64,000 bases of DNA from Phaeobacter sp. A36a-5a (GTDB lineage: Bacteria > Pseudomonadota > Alphaproteobacteria > Rhodobacterales > Rhodobacteraceae), in contig NZ_JBBLYU010000003.1 of the NCBI RefSeq assembly GCF_037911135.1, positions 1-64,000 on the forward strand, given 5' to 3'. The notes below the pieces were generated by a model, which saw nothing but the letters and a program-made list of their open reading frames with translations, was not told where the DNA came from and did not search any database. The position numbers and the translations under genes are program-made. The stretch's first letter is position 1, and each line of letters opens with the position of its first letter. Below, one piece after another: positions 1-9,397 of the stretch.

Positions 1-251
1 TTGACGAATTTCTCAAAAGCCCATTATTTTCAAATACTTACGAAAACTTCTCTATCGAGGATACCACATTTCCCTGGCAGGATCGGGCCATTTTCCCAGC
101 AGGAACAAAGCTGCAACCGGTTTCAACTCCGAGTCGCTGTGGTCTGCGCTCATGTCCGGGCGAGTCGAGAGGGCTATTCGCTGCGATGTTTCGACTCGCC
201 ATACGCACGGGCAGGAGCCTTCTGCGATGGAGATACGCCTCGCACCGCGAC
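1..251. other. No gene recognised (left edge)
   Basis: These 251 bases lie downstream of msrQ. The open frames here have no recognisable family, no good ribosome binding site and extend antisense into msrQ. I see no convincing terminator or RNA gene. Confidence 0.5.
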
Positions 252-848
252 TCAGGCGGGCCTCAACCGCTGGACCGCCGGCAGGCGGAGTGCCAGCAGG
301 AGAAGGATCAGCCCCATGTAGATCAGCGGTTCCAGCTGGAAGCCTTTCACCAGCATCACATAGTGCAGGGCCCCGAACAGAGCGGCCGGGTAGGTCAGCC
401 GGTGAAGGCTGCGCCATTTACCTCTCAAACGCCGGACCGAAGCGTTATTGGAGGTCAGAGCGAGCGGCAGCATCAGAACAAAGGCCGCCATGCCGATGGT
501 GATATATGGGCGCTTAACAATATCGGCAAGAATCTGACCGAGCAGCTGCACATCCAACAGAAGCCAGACCAGCAGGTGACAGCTGACATAGAAGAAACAC
601 AAAAGACCGATGGCCCGGCGAAACCGCATCAGGTTCAGCCCGAGCAGCCGACGCAGCGGTGTCACAGCGAGGGTGACGACGAGCAGCTGAAGCGCCAGTT
701 TGCCGTATTCATGCTCAAGCGCCTTGATCGGCTCAGGGCCAAGCGCGCCGGAGAGCCCCTGATAGAACAGCAGACCTGCGGGCAGCACACCCAGCAGATA
801 GATCAGCCAGATGGGCACGACCCGAATTGTATCGTTGATGCGCTGCAT
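252..848 (-). CDS. msrQ: MsrQ, heme-binding membrane subunit of periplasmic methionine sulfoxide reductase
   Basis: This 198-residue inner-membrane b-type cytochrome (YedZ family, ferric reductase-like fold) passes electrons from the quinone pool or flavins to MsrP, which repairs oxidised methionine in periplasmic proteins. About six hydrophobic helices are visible. Candidate heme histidines lie in the segments VSCHLLVWL and GALHYVML, plus one in RSLHRLTY. Length matches the family. The ATG directly follows the msrP stop (TGA-ATG), so the two are translationally coupled. The family and neighbour together make the call secure; electron transfer from quinones is family knowledge. Confidence 0.95.
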   Translation of the reverse strand: MQRINDTIRVVPIWLIYLLGVLPAGLLFYQGLSGALGPEPIKALEHEYGKLALQLLVVTLAVTPLRRLLGLNLMRFRRAIGLLCFFYVSCHLLVWLLLDVQLLGQILADIVKRPYITIGMAAFVLMLPLALTSNNASVRRLRGKWRSLHRLTYPAALFGALHYVMLVKGFQLEPLIYMGLILLLLALRLPAVQRLRPA

Positions 849-1769
<921 letters not shown>

Positions 1770-1839
1770 GCAGCGTCTCCTTAGTATGGGTATCTGCAGG
1801 ATCTAAGCCAGCGGGCGGCACAGTCCAAAACATATCCTC

Positions 1840-3333
1840 TCACGTCTCCGCGATGGCACTGTAACCTGGCATAAGCTCATTCATCGGCCGACTGCGCCCA
1901 TCTTCCTGCATGATCCTGACATGTCGGCGGCGCAGCTGACGCGGTTCGGTCACGCCGACGGAATGCGCGATGGTTTCAACCTCATGGATGATCTCCTTGG
2001 CATAGCGTGCGACGCGGGTGGATTTTTCCTCGACCACCAACCCCTTTTGCAGGCGCTTGTCATGGGTTGTGATACCTGTCGGACAGCTGTTGCGGTTACA
2101 CTTCAGCGCCTGAATACACCCCAGCGAGAACATGAAGCCCCGCGCCGAGGTCACAAAATCGGCGCCTGCCGCCAGCGCCCAGGCAACATCGCCCGGATTG
2201 ACCAGCTTGCCAGAGGCGATGAGGCGAATGCGGTCCTTCAGCCCGTATTCATCGCGCAGATTGCACGCCAGCGGCAGTGCCTCCCGGACAGACATCCCAA
2301 CCAGATCAATCAAAGGCATAGGCGCGGCTCCGGTTCCGCCCTCGCCACCGTCCACGGTGATGAAATCCGGCGCGCTGTCGTCCCTGCGGGCGGCAATATT
2401 CAGAAACAGCTCGCGCAGGGCCGTCTCAGCACCGACCACCAGCTTTATCCCCACCGGCTTGCCTGTGACCTCCCGAAGATGCGCGATCATATCCAGCAGC
2501 TGATCGTAATTGGCAATCTCCGGATGCCGATTGGGGGAGATGCTGTCCTCGCCTTCCGGGATGCCGCGTATCTCGGCAATCTGCCGGGTGACCTTGGCCG
2601 CGGGAAGGATCCCACCCTTGCCGGGTTTTGCCCCCTGCGCCAGCTTCAGCTCAAACATCCGCACCGCATCATGGGCGGCAACCTTGCGCAATTGTTCGTC
2701 GCTCAGCCCGCCGTTCTCATCGCGCACGCCGTATTTGGCAGTACCAATCTGGAACACCACATCGCAGCCCCCCTCCAGGTGATAGGGACTCAGACCACCC
2801 TCGCCGGTGTTCATCCAGACACCGGCCTCTTTTGCCCCATGGCTGAGGGCACGGACGGCCGGCGCAGAGAGCGCCCCATAACTCATGCCGGAGATATTGA
2901 AGAACGAGGGTGCCATATAGGGCTGGCGGGCGGTTGGCCCGATCAGGCGCGGCTCGCAACAGGCCTTGCCCTCATCCAAGGCCGGAAATGCCGCATTCAC
3001 GAAGATTGGCGTCCCCGGCACGTTCAGATTGCGGGTCGAGCCGAAGGCAACGGTATTCCCCTTTCCTTCTGCGGCACGTCCCACCCATTCGCGCTGCGCG
3101 CGGTTGAAGGGCATCTCCTCGCGGTCCATGGCAAAGAAATACTGGCGGAAAAACTCTCCCAAGGTGCTGAACAGGCCGCGAAACCTACCGATCACCGGAT
3201 AATTGCGGCGCACCGCGTCCTCGGTCTGCACCCGATCAACCACGAACAGCCCCGCAGCCACCAATGCCAGCGCCCCCAAAGCAAAGACAAAGGCATATGC
3301 GAGGAATTCTATGGCATTTGCCGCGAAACCCAT
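1840..3333 (-). CDS. Membrane-anchored FMN-binding glutamate synthase family protein
   Basis: About 497 residues. A single N-terminal membrane helix (roughly residues 8-30) is followed by a domain like the FMN and Fe-S part of the glutamate synthase large subunit. Visible signatures are the glycine-rich flavin-site segment GGEGGTGAAPMPL and a cysteine cluster CNRNSCPTGI that resembles the 3Fe-4S site of GltB. The glutaminase and GXGXG domains of true glutamate synthase are absent, so it should not be called GltB. I start at the ATG at 3333 because GGAG lies just upstream; an open frame continues to 3408 without a better start. The substrate is unknown; family members are annotated only as FMN-binding glutamate synthase family. 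Confidence 0.88.
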   Translation of the reverse strand: MGFAANAIEFLAYAFVFALGALALVAAGLFVVDRVQTEDAVRRNYPVIGRFRGLFSTLGEFFRQYFFAMDREEMPFNRAQREWVGRAAEGKGNTVAFGSTRNLNVPGTPIFVNAAFPALDEGKACCEPRLIGPTARQPYMAPSFFNISGMSYGALSAPAVRALSHGAKEAGVWMNTGEGGLSPYHLEGGCDVVFQIGTAKYGVRDENGGLSDEQLRKVAAHDAVRMFELKLAQGAKPGKGGILPAAKVTRQIAEIRGIPEGEDSISPNRHPEIANYDQLLDMIAHLREVTGKPVGIKLVVGAETALRELFLNIAARRDDSAPDFITVDGGEGGTGAAPMPLIDLVGMSVREALPLACNLRDEYGLKDRIRLIASGKLVNPGDVAWALAAGADFVTSARGFMFSLGCIQALKCNRNSCPTGITTHDKRLQKGLVVEEKSTRVARYAKEIIHEVETIAHSVGVTEPRQLRRRHVRIMQEDGRSRPMNELMPGYSAIAET

Positions 3334-3448
3334 GCAAAAACTCCTATATGATAATGGAACGCGCTGCCCATCGGCCCGTTCGCCCGAGACCAAATTGGTG
3401 TATTCCACCGGGCGGGCAAGTCACCTTTGATCACATTGGGAGAGGACC

Positions 3449-3955
3449 ATGACAAAATCCACCGTAATAACCGCTGCATTTCGCACGGGACGCCGCTTCG
3501 CCAGCTTTCTGTCGCTGGGTTACGGGGCATTCATCGCGTTATCCCTCCCGGTCACGGCCGAGCCGACAATAACGGCGGATATGGTCAGCTATCAGACCGA
3601 TCTCGCCTTCGATGATGTCACCTTTGGGCTGGAAAGCGCGATCACCAATCGTGGGTTTGTAGTCGATCATATCAGCCATGTGGGAGAGATGCTGGAGCGG
3701 ACGCGCGAGGATGTCGGCTCTGACGTCGTTCTGTTCCAAAAGGCCGAGGTCTATTCTTTCTGCTCCGCCAGCCTGTCGCGCAAGGTGATGGAAGCCAATC
3801 CGATGAATATCACCTTCTGCCCCTACAATATCTTCGTCGCACAGCAGCCCGGCAGCGAGATCACGACAATCGGCTTTCGCGCTTTCCCTGATGGCGACAT
3901 GCAGCTGATCCAGTCGTTGCTGAATGACATCGTCCTGGAGGCAATCGAGGAGTAA
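3449..3955 (+). CDS. Exported DUF302 family protein
   Basis: A 168-residue protein with an N-terminal hydrophobic export signal (about residues 15-37, ending VTAEP) and a DUF302 domain covering most of the rest. GGAGAGGACC just upstream of the ATG is a good ribosome binding site. It is divergent from the glutamate-synthase-like gene. DUF302 proteins have a small alpha/beta fold of unknown role. I see no membrane segment other than the signal, and two cysteines (in SFCSAS and TFCPYN) could form a disulfide. The function is not known. Confidence 0.8.
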   Translation: MTKSTVITAAFRTGRRFASFLSLGYGAFIALSLPVTAEPTITADMVSYQTDLAFDDVTFGLESAITNRGFVVDHISHVGEMLERTREDVGSDVVLFQKAEVYSFCSASLSRKVMEANPMNITFCPYNIFVAQQPGSEITTIGFRAFPDGDMQLIQSLLNDIVLEAIEE

Positions 3956-4042
3956 GACCCATCGTTTGAGTTTTTCCGCTGCCTCCTGGCGCTGGCTTTG
4001 ATAGTCTGATCACCACGGAAATTGACAGCGGACAGATCCTGC

Positions 4043-4600
4043 ATGAAGTCCATCCTTGTTTCGCTTCTGCTGCTCGCAGGCACGATGATCGCTGCCTGCG
4101 CACCGGGCACGGACACCCAATCGGATGAGGTCGGCCAGCTTCGCCACGCGATTGAAGCACTTGGCCCGCAAGTCGATCCGGAAGAAGCGGCCAGAGCCGC
4201 GCTGATTGCCTATCGCCACGCTACCGCGCTTGCGCAGGAGTATCAGGTGACAACCTCACCGATCCTGCACAACACCCTCGTCAATACCGGCGTCAAACAA
4301 CGCGGCCTTTGTTATCATTACGCCGAGGACATGCAGGCCCGGCTGCAAAGCGAAGGGTTTCAAAGCCTCACGGTTCTGCGGGCCATCGCAGAGCCAAGAA
4401 ACAGCTTTCGGATTGAACACAGCAGCGCCGTGATCGCCCCGAAGGGAGCGGATATCTACGGCGGCATCGTGCTGGACCCATGGCGCTATGGCGGCAGGTT
4501 GTATTGGTCCGCAACGGCCAAGGATCCCCGGTATGACTGGGAACCCCGCCTGACCGTCCTGCGGCGCAGAGGAGCCACGGCCGTGATGGCCAGAAATTGA
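4043..4600 (+). CDS. Lipoprotein with a papain/transglutaminase-like C/H/D triad
   Basis: A 185-residue protein. Starting from the ATG at 4043 gives a clean lipoprotein signal: a leucine-rich core and the lipobox I-A-A-C19. The open frame could start seven codons earlier at a TTG, but that spoils the signal. Three spaced segments, RGLCYHYAED (C90), IEHSSAVI (H126) and VLDPWRYGG (D145), have the order and local flavour of transglutaminase-like or papain-fold cysteine peptidases. That reading is inference from pattern, not a family match. A GC-rich hairpin follows the stop. Roseobacters carry similar proteins annotated only as lipoprotein. Confidence 0.72.
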   Translation: MKSILVSLLLLAGTMIAACAPGTDTQSDEVGQLRHAIEALGPQVDPEEAARAALIAYRHATALAQEYQVTTSPILHNTLVNTGVKQRGLCYHYAEDMQARLQSEGFQSLTVLRAIAEPRNSFRIEHSSAVIAPKGADIYGGIVLDPWRYGGRLYWSATAKDPRYDWEPRLTVLRRRGATAVMARN

Positions 4601-4637
4601 ACGGTGGCGCATAGCAATGAGCAGACCTGTATATAGA

Positions 4638-4670
4638 GAGGCCCGCCGGATCGGCGGGCCCTCCTTCTTC
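4638..4670. terminator. Bidirectional hairpin between convergent genes
   Basis: Nine-base-pair stem GGCCCGCCG/CGGCGGGCC with a three-base loop, between the convergent lipoprotein gene and clpB. It is followed by pyrimidine-rich rather than pure T runs on both strands, so termination is likely but not certain. Confidence 0.7.
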
Positions 4671-4678
4671 ATGTCAGC

Positions 4679-7297
4679 TTAGTGCACTACCGCATCATCG
4701 GGGCGCGGCCGATCGGTGGAGCCGATGCGATCGCCGATGATCAGACCTTCGACACCGGCACTTACAGGCACCGTGTCGCCATCGCGGATATCTCCGGCCA
4801 GAAGCATCTCCGCCAATGGGTTCTGTAAGACCCGCTGGATCACCCGTTTCAACGGGCGGGCGCCGAACACCGGATCATATCCTTCATCCGCCAGCCACGT
4901 CTTTGCACCCTCATCCAGCTCAAGCACGATCTTGCGACCCACAAGCCGCTTTTCAAGCCGCGCCAGCTGTAGCGTGACGATGCCATCCATGTCCTTGCGT
5001 CCCAGGCGATCGAAAATGATCGTCTCATCCAGACGGTTCAGGAATTCAGGACGGAAATGCGCACGCACCGCGTCCATCACATCCCGCTTGGCATCGGCGG
5101 CATCCGCCCCATCCGGTAGCTGGCTGAGCGCCTGCGCACCGAGGTTGGAGGTCAGGATAATCAGAGTCTGTTTGAAATCGACGGTCCGCCCCTGTCCATC
5201 GGTCAGCATCCCATCGTCCAGCACCTGCAACAGCACGTTAAAGACATCCGGGTGGGCCTTCTCCACCTCGTCAAACAGAACAACCTGATAGGGTTTGCGC
5301 CGGACGGCCTCGGTCAGAACGCCCCCCTCATCATAGCCGACATATCCCGGAGGCGCGCCGATCAGGCGGGCTACCGAATGTTTCTCCATGAACTCGGACA
5401 TATCCACGCGCACCATGGCGCTGTCATCATCGAACAGAAACTCCGCCACCGCCTTTGTCAACTCGGTCTTGCCGACACCGGTCGGACCAAGGAACAGGAA
5501 CGACCCCAGCGGGCGGTTCTCGTCATTGAGCCCGGCTCGGGCGCGCCGCACCGCATTGGCCACAGCCGTGACCGCAGTGTCCTGACCAATCACACGACCA
5601 TGCAGATCCGCCTCCATCCGCAACAGCTTCTCGCGCTCGCCCTCGAGCATCTTGGATGTCGGGATCCCGGTCCAGCGCTCGACCACGCCGGCGATTTGCT
5701 CCGGACGAACGGCCTCTTCGACCATCAAACCGTTACGGTCAGAGGTTTCGGCCTCGCTCAGCTGCTTTTCCAGACCTGGGATAACGCCGTAGGACAGCTC
5801 CCCTGCGCGGGCGAGATTGCCTTCACGTTTGGCTGCATCCAGATCCGCTCGCGCACGGTCCAGCCGCTCCTTCAGCTCACGGGCCGAAGCCAGCTTGTCC
5901 CGCTCGGACTGCCACTGTGCGGTCATCTCTGCGGATTTCTCCTGCAGGTCCGACAGCTCTTTCTGCAGGGTATCCAGCCGATCCTTGGAGGCCGCGTCAT
6001 CCTCGAGTTTCAACGCCTCCTCCTCGATCTGCATCTGCAGGATCTGACGGTCGAGCGCATCCAGCTCTTCTGGCTTGCTGTCGACCTGCATCCGCAGACG
6101 CGCCGCCGCCTCATCAACAAGGTCAATCGCCTTGTCCGGCAGGAACCGGTCGGTGATGTAGCGATGCGACAGGGTGGCCGCCGCGACCAGCGCCGCATCC
6201 GCGATACGGACACCGTGGTGCAGCTCGTATTTCTCCTTGATGCCCCGCAGGATCGAAATAGTGTCTTCCACAGTGGGTTCCGTCACCATGACAGGCTGGA
6301 ACCGCCGGGCCAGCGCCGCGTCTTTCTCAACGTATTTGCGGTACTCATCCAGAGTGGTCGCGCCGATACAGTGGAGTTCGCCCCGCGCCAGCGCCGGTTT
6401 GATCAGGTTGGCCGCATCCATCGCGCCATCGGATTTACCCGCGCCAACCAGCGTGTGCATTTCATCGATGAACAGAATGATTTCGCCTGCGGCGTCGGTC
6501 ACTTCGGTCAGCACCGCCTTGAGCCGTTCCTCAAACTCGCCCCGGTATTTGGCCCCGGCAATCAATGCGCCCATATCAAGCGAGAGCAACTGTTTGTCAC
6601 GCAGGGATTCCGGCACATCGCCATTGACGATGCGCAGCGCCATACCTTCGGCAATCGCAGTTTTACCAACCCCCGGCTCACCAATCAGCACCGGGTTGTT
6701 CTTGGTCCGGCGGCTCAGCACCTGCATAGCGCGGCGAATTTCCTCGTCGCGGCCGATGATCGGGTCAATCTTGCCCTCGCGCACAGCTTCGGTCAGATCT
6801 CGGGCATATTTCTTGAGCGCGTCATAGCCATCTTCGGCACTGGCACTGTCTGCCTTGCGCCCCTTGCGGATGTCATTCACCGCCTCATTCAGCGCCTGGG
6901 CGGTCACGTGACCAGCCGCCAGCGCTTCCTTGGCTTTGGACTTCACCATGCACAGCGCCATCAGCACCCGCTCGACAGGGACAAAGCTGTCGCCTGCCTT
7001 CTCGGCAATCTTGGCCGCTTCATCCAGCACCTTGGCGGTCTGGCCGTCCAGATAGATGTCTGCAGAATTGCCCTGCACCTTCGGCAGCTTCGAAACCGCA
7101 AGTTCCAGCGCCTGGACCACCTGGGTCGGGTTACCACCGGCGCGGGTGATCAGATTGCTTGCCAGCCCCTGGTCATCATCCATCAGCGCCTTCAACAGGT
7201 GCTCCGGCATCAGCCGCTGGTGATCTTCACGTCGCGCAATCGTCTGGGCCGCCTGCACAAAACCACGCGCCCGTTCAGTGAACTTGTTCAAGTCCAT
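4679..7297 (-). CDS. clpB: ClpB, ATP-dependent protein disaggregase
   Basis: About 872 residues, normal for ClpB. This Hsp100 AAA+ hexamer pulls polypeptides out of aggregates together with DnaK/DnaJ/GrpE. Domain order: N-terminal Clp repeat domain (about 1-145), first AAA+ with GEPGVGKT, a long coiled-coil middle domain (about 400-530) that distinguishes ClpB from ClpA, second AAA+ with GPTGVGKT, and a C-terminal D2-small domain. I place the start at [12 protein letters not shown] because AAGGAGAGC sits just before it; the open frame could run 18 codons further but homologues begin here. A sigma-32-like promoter lies upstream. It is monocistronic. Confidence 0.98.
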   Translation of the reverse strand: MDLNKFTERARGFVQAAQTIARREDHQRLMPEHLLKALMDDDQGLASNLITRAGGNPTQVVQALELAVSKLPKVQGNSADIYLDGQTAKVLDEAAKIAEKAGDSFVPVERVLMALCMVKSKAKEALAAGHVTAQALNEAVNDIRKGRKADSASAEDGYDALKKYARDLTEAVREGKIDPIIGRDEEIRRAMQVLSRRTKNNPVLIGEPGVGKTAIAEGMALRIVNGDVPESLRDKQLLSLDMGALIAGAKYRGEFEERLKAVLTEVTDAAGEIILFIDEMHTLVGAGKSDGAMDAANLIKPALARGELHCIGATTLDEYRKYVEKDAALARRFQPVMVTEPTVEDTISILRGIKEKYELHHGVRIADAALVAAATLSHRYITDRFLPDKAIDLVDEAAARLRMQVDSKPEELDALDRQILQMQIEEEALKLEDDAASKDRLDTLQKELSDLQEKSAEMTAQWQSERDKLASARELKERLDRARADLDAAKREGNLARAGELSYGVIPGLEKQLSEAETSDRNGLMVEEAVRPEQIAGVVERWTGIPTSKMLEGEREKLLRMEADLHGRVIGQDTAVTAVANAVRRARAGLNDENRPLGSFLFLGPTGVGKTELTKAVAEFLFDDDSAMVRVDMSEFMEKHSVARLIGAPPGYVGYDEGGVLTEAVRRKPYQVVLFDEVEKAHPDVFNVLLQVLDDGMLTDGQGRTVDFKQTLIILTSNLGAQALSQLPDGADAADAKRDVMDAVRAHFRPEFLNRLDETIIFDRLGRKDMDGIVTLQLARLEKRLVGRKIVLELDEGAKTWLADEGYDPVFGARPLKRVIQRVLQNPLAEMLLAGDIRDGDTVPVSAGVEGLIIGDRIGSTDRPRPDDAVVH

Positions 7298-7375
7298 CTT
7301 GCTCTCCTTATATAAGCGCCCCCTTTTCTGGTGACGCCCGCTCTGCGGCACGTCCCGGTCGGGGCCTCCTGTCCA

Positions 7376-7403
7376 ATGTGGGAGGTCTTATCCTCTCTTC
7401 AAG
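7376..7403 (-). promoter_or_regulatory. Sigma-32 (RpoH) type heat-shock promoter of clpB
   Basis: On the minus strand CTTGAA (7398-7403) and CCCACAT (7376-7382) are separated by 15 bases. This fits the known RpoH pattern CTTGAA-N13-16-CCCATnT closely and lies about 80 bases upstream of the clpB start, where it is expected for a heat-shock gene. Positions may be off by one base. Confidence 0.75.
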
Positions 7404-7620
7404 GCTACTATGCGGCAAATATGTCACCAAATCCCTGACCCAGATCAACCGCTTGCTCATTCAGCCACTCCCTCCATCGGTTTGTCGCACCCTGCCACCG
7501 CCCCGCCGGACCCGTTTTTCCCTTTCCCAACCGAGGCGGCGGCACTAAAAGCAGTGCGATCCCAAGACCACCCCTACCGTCACACGGCCTGAACCGCCGC
7601 ACAAAAGACGAGGAACCTTC

Positions 7621-8352
7621 ATGTCCGCTTCTTCCACCAGCCACTCTTCCCCTGACGCCAAAGCCGACGACCGGCTGATCGTTGCACTGGACGTGCCCAG
7701 TGCGCTTGCCGGGCTTCAGCTGGCCGACACGCTTGGTGACGCGGTCTCCTTCTATAAAATCGGATTGGGGATGCTGACCGGTGGTGGTCTGGCGCTTGCG
7801 AATGAGCTGAAACAGGAGCGCGGCAAACGAATTTTCCTCGATATGAAACTGTTTGATATCAGCGCCACGGTTGAGGCCGCGGTTCGGGGGCTGGCCCAGT
7901 TCGACCTCGACTTTCTCACCGTGCATGGCGATCCCCATGTGGTGCGCGCAGCCAAGGAAGGTGCCGCCGGCACAAGTCTCAAGATCCTTGGTGTCACCAT
8001 TCTGACCTCGCTGGACCGCTCCGATCTGGATGAAGCCCTGATAAAATCAGGCGACATTCCCGATCTGGTACAAGAGCGCGCGGGGCTAGCTCTCGCGGCC
8101 GGGGCCGATGGCGTAATCGCCAGCCCGCAGGAAGCGGCGCTGATCCGCGCCCAGCCAGAAGCCACCGGCAAGTTGATCGTCACCCCCGGCGTCCGCCCTG
8201 CCGGTGCGGCGCTTGGGGATCAGAAAAGGGTGGCAACCCCAGCAAGTGCGCTGGAGGCCGGCGCCGATCATATTGTGGTCGGTCGCCCGATCTGGGCAGC
8301 AGACGCCCCGCGCAGCGCCGCCGAAGATATTCTGGCCAGTCTGCCACGGTAA
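7621..8352 (+). CDS. pyrF: Orotidine 5'-phosphate decarboxylase
   Basis: A 243-residue TIM-barrel enzyme that converts orotidine 5'-phosphate to UMP, the last step of de novo pyrimidine synthesis. The catalytic D-x-K-x-x-D segment is intact (FLDMKLFDI; D74, K76, D79), and the phosphate-binding end GVRPAG is present. The first about 15 residues are a poorly conserved serine-rich extension. GAGG lies seven bases upstream of the ATG. It is divergent from clpB and is followed by a good terminator, so it is probably monocistronic. Confidence 0.97.
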   Translation: MSASSTSHSSPDAKADDRLIVALDVPSALAGLQLADTLGDAVSFYKIGLGMLTGGGLALANELKQERGKRIFLDMKLFDISATVEAAVRGLAQFDLDFLTVHGDPHVVRAAKEGAAGTSLKILGVTILTSLDRSDLDEALIKSGDIPDLVQERAGLALAAGADGVIASPQEAALIRAQPEATGKLIVTPGVRPAGAALGDQKRVATPASALEAGADHIVVGRPIWAADAPRSAAEDILASLPR

Positions 8353-8411
8353 ACCGGCCCCCGCCTGCGGCGCGTCCCACACGGCATCAGTTACACTTAT
8401 TCAACACGGGC

Positions 8412-8445
8412 AACCCGTCGGCACAGATCTGCCCGACGGGTTTTC
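8412..8445 (+). terminator. Rho-independent terminator after pyrF
   Basis: Ten-base-pair stem AACCCGTCGG/CCGACGGGTT with an 11-base loop, followed by TTTTC. It sits 60 bases after the pyrF stop. Confidence 0.8.
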
Positions 8446-8628
8446 TGGTCAGATTGACCCGAAGGCGGCGGGCAGACCCACTCGCCACTCAAAGATCTGG
8501 CCGAAATAAAACTTTTCATCAGACCCATGCCGGACGGGAATTCTGCCACATTTGCGCCAAGATTACCTAGGGTCAACCTCCGGTATTACAACAGTATTTT
8601 GCGTTTCACCGCAGCAGATTGCGCCCTT

Positions 8629-8805
8629 TTGTCCTGTGCCCGCAAAAGCACACAATCAAAGGCAGAATTACATAATCCTGCCTTACAGCCTTTGCCCGGC
8701 GGTCAAAATGACCGACCCTATACGGGAGACACTCCCCTGACGGCCTTGCTCTTCCTGAGGTTCGTCACCTCCCCCGCTACAGCAGCGGGGGTTCTTTCTT
8801 TTCAG
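8629..8805 (+). ncRNA. Candidate small RNA ending in a strong terminator
   Basis: The 506-base gap between pyrF and the NUDIX gene holds no credible coding frame, yet it contains a strong rho-independent terminator (CCCCCGCT/AGCGGGGG then TTCTTTCTTTT, 8771-8805) that no upstream gene explains, because pyrF already has its own. Upstream are two small hairpins (GGCAG..CTGCC near 8661-8682 and GGTC..GACC near 8700-8713) and a weak promoter-like pair TTGTCC (8629-8634) and CACAAT (8651-8656) with a 16-base spacer. A transcript of about 140 bases from near 8663 would fit. The loop-proximal CACCTCCCCC could pair with ribosome binding sites. This is inference. Confidence 0.4.
8771..8805 (+). terminator. 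Strong rho-independent terminator
   Basis: CCCCCGCT and AGCGGGGG form an eight-base-pair GC stem, followed by TTCTTTCTTTT. It may end a small RNA from the preceding gap. Confidence 0.8.
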
Positions 8806-8858
8806 CCCCGGATATTCAGCCGCTGACAGGCGATCCGCCAAGGGTGATACCGCATATC

Positions 8859-9296
8859 TTATCCTATGCCACCAGCTTTGGCGGGGCGTGTCAGGTAGCT
8901 TTGCAGATATTCCGCAAAATGCGGCACCGCCAGCTCATGCCCGATGTACCACTCAGGACGCACCAGCGCCCAGCTCTGACCTTCATCGCCCAGCCGAATG
9001 TCGCGCTCGCGCGCGGCCGGCAGATGCGCGACAAAAAACCAGACGACACCATTGCGACGCTCATAGCTTTGCCGCCACACCAGATCCCCCTCCTGCACGA
9101 CCAGCCCAACCTCTTCTTCCGTTTCGCGCAGCGCGCAGGTTTCCGGTGTTTCCTCGCCTTCGCGCCCGCCGCCTGGGAAATCCCAATGGCCGGGGTAGGG
9201 AATATGCGGATAGGCATCACGCTCGATCACCAGCAGCCTATCGCCAATGAAAAGCGCCAGCTTGGCGCCGTTGAATGTCATTGCTGCTCTCACCAT
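8859..9296 (-). CDS. NUDIX hydrolase
   Basis: A 145-residue single-domain NUDIX protein. The NUDIX box is complete: GGGREGEETPE followed by RETEEEVGL, matching GX5EX7REUXEEXGU. Such enzymes cleave a nucleoside diphosphate linked to another moiety using a bound divalent metal. The substrate cannot be read from the sequence; small ones are often MutT-like. It is divergent from dinB, so a joint role in handling damaged nucleotides is attractive but unproven. Confidence 0.88.
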   Translation of the reverse strand: MVRAAMTFNGAKLALFIGDRLLVIERDAYPHIPYPGHWDFPGGGREGEETPETCALRETEEEVGLVVQEGDLVWRQSYERRNGVVWFFVAHLPAARERDIRLGDEGQSWALVRPEWYIGHELAVPHFAEYLQSYLTRPAKAGGIG

Positions 9297-9397
9297 GTCA
9301 GATGATCTAAAGACAATTGCTGTGGCAGAGGCTACTCTGAGCGCCCCCGCAGCACCATCAGATTCCCCGACCCTTTCGGCCTCAACGCCTCCGCCCC

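Noticed and set aside
1921-3351. 476-codon open frame antisense to the glutamate-synthase-like gene
   Set aside because: Shadow frame; the minus-strand protein has clear family motifs and a ribosome binding site.
5252-7315. 687-codon open frame antisense to clpB
   Set aside because: It is fully inside clpB on the other strand, has no family signature and reflects the codon bias of GC-rich DNA.
8527-8826. 99-codon frame between pyrF and the NUDIX gene
   Set aside because: No ribosome binding site, no protein-like composition, and it runs through a strong terminator hairpin. A small RNA is the better explanation.
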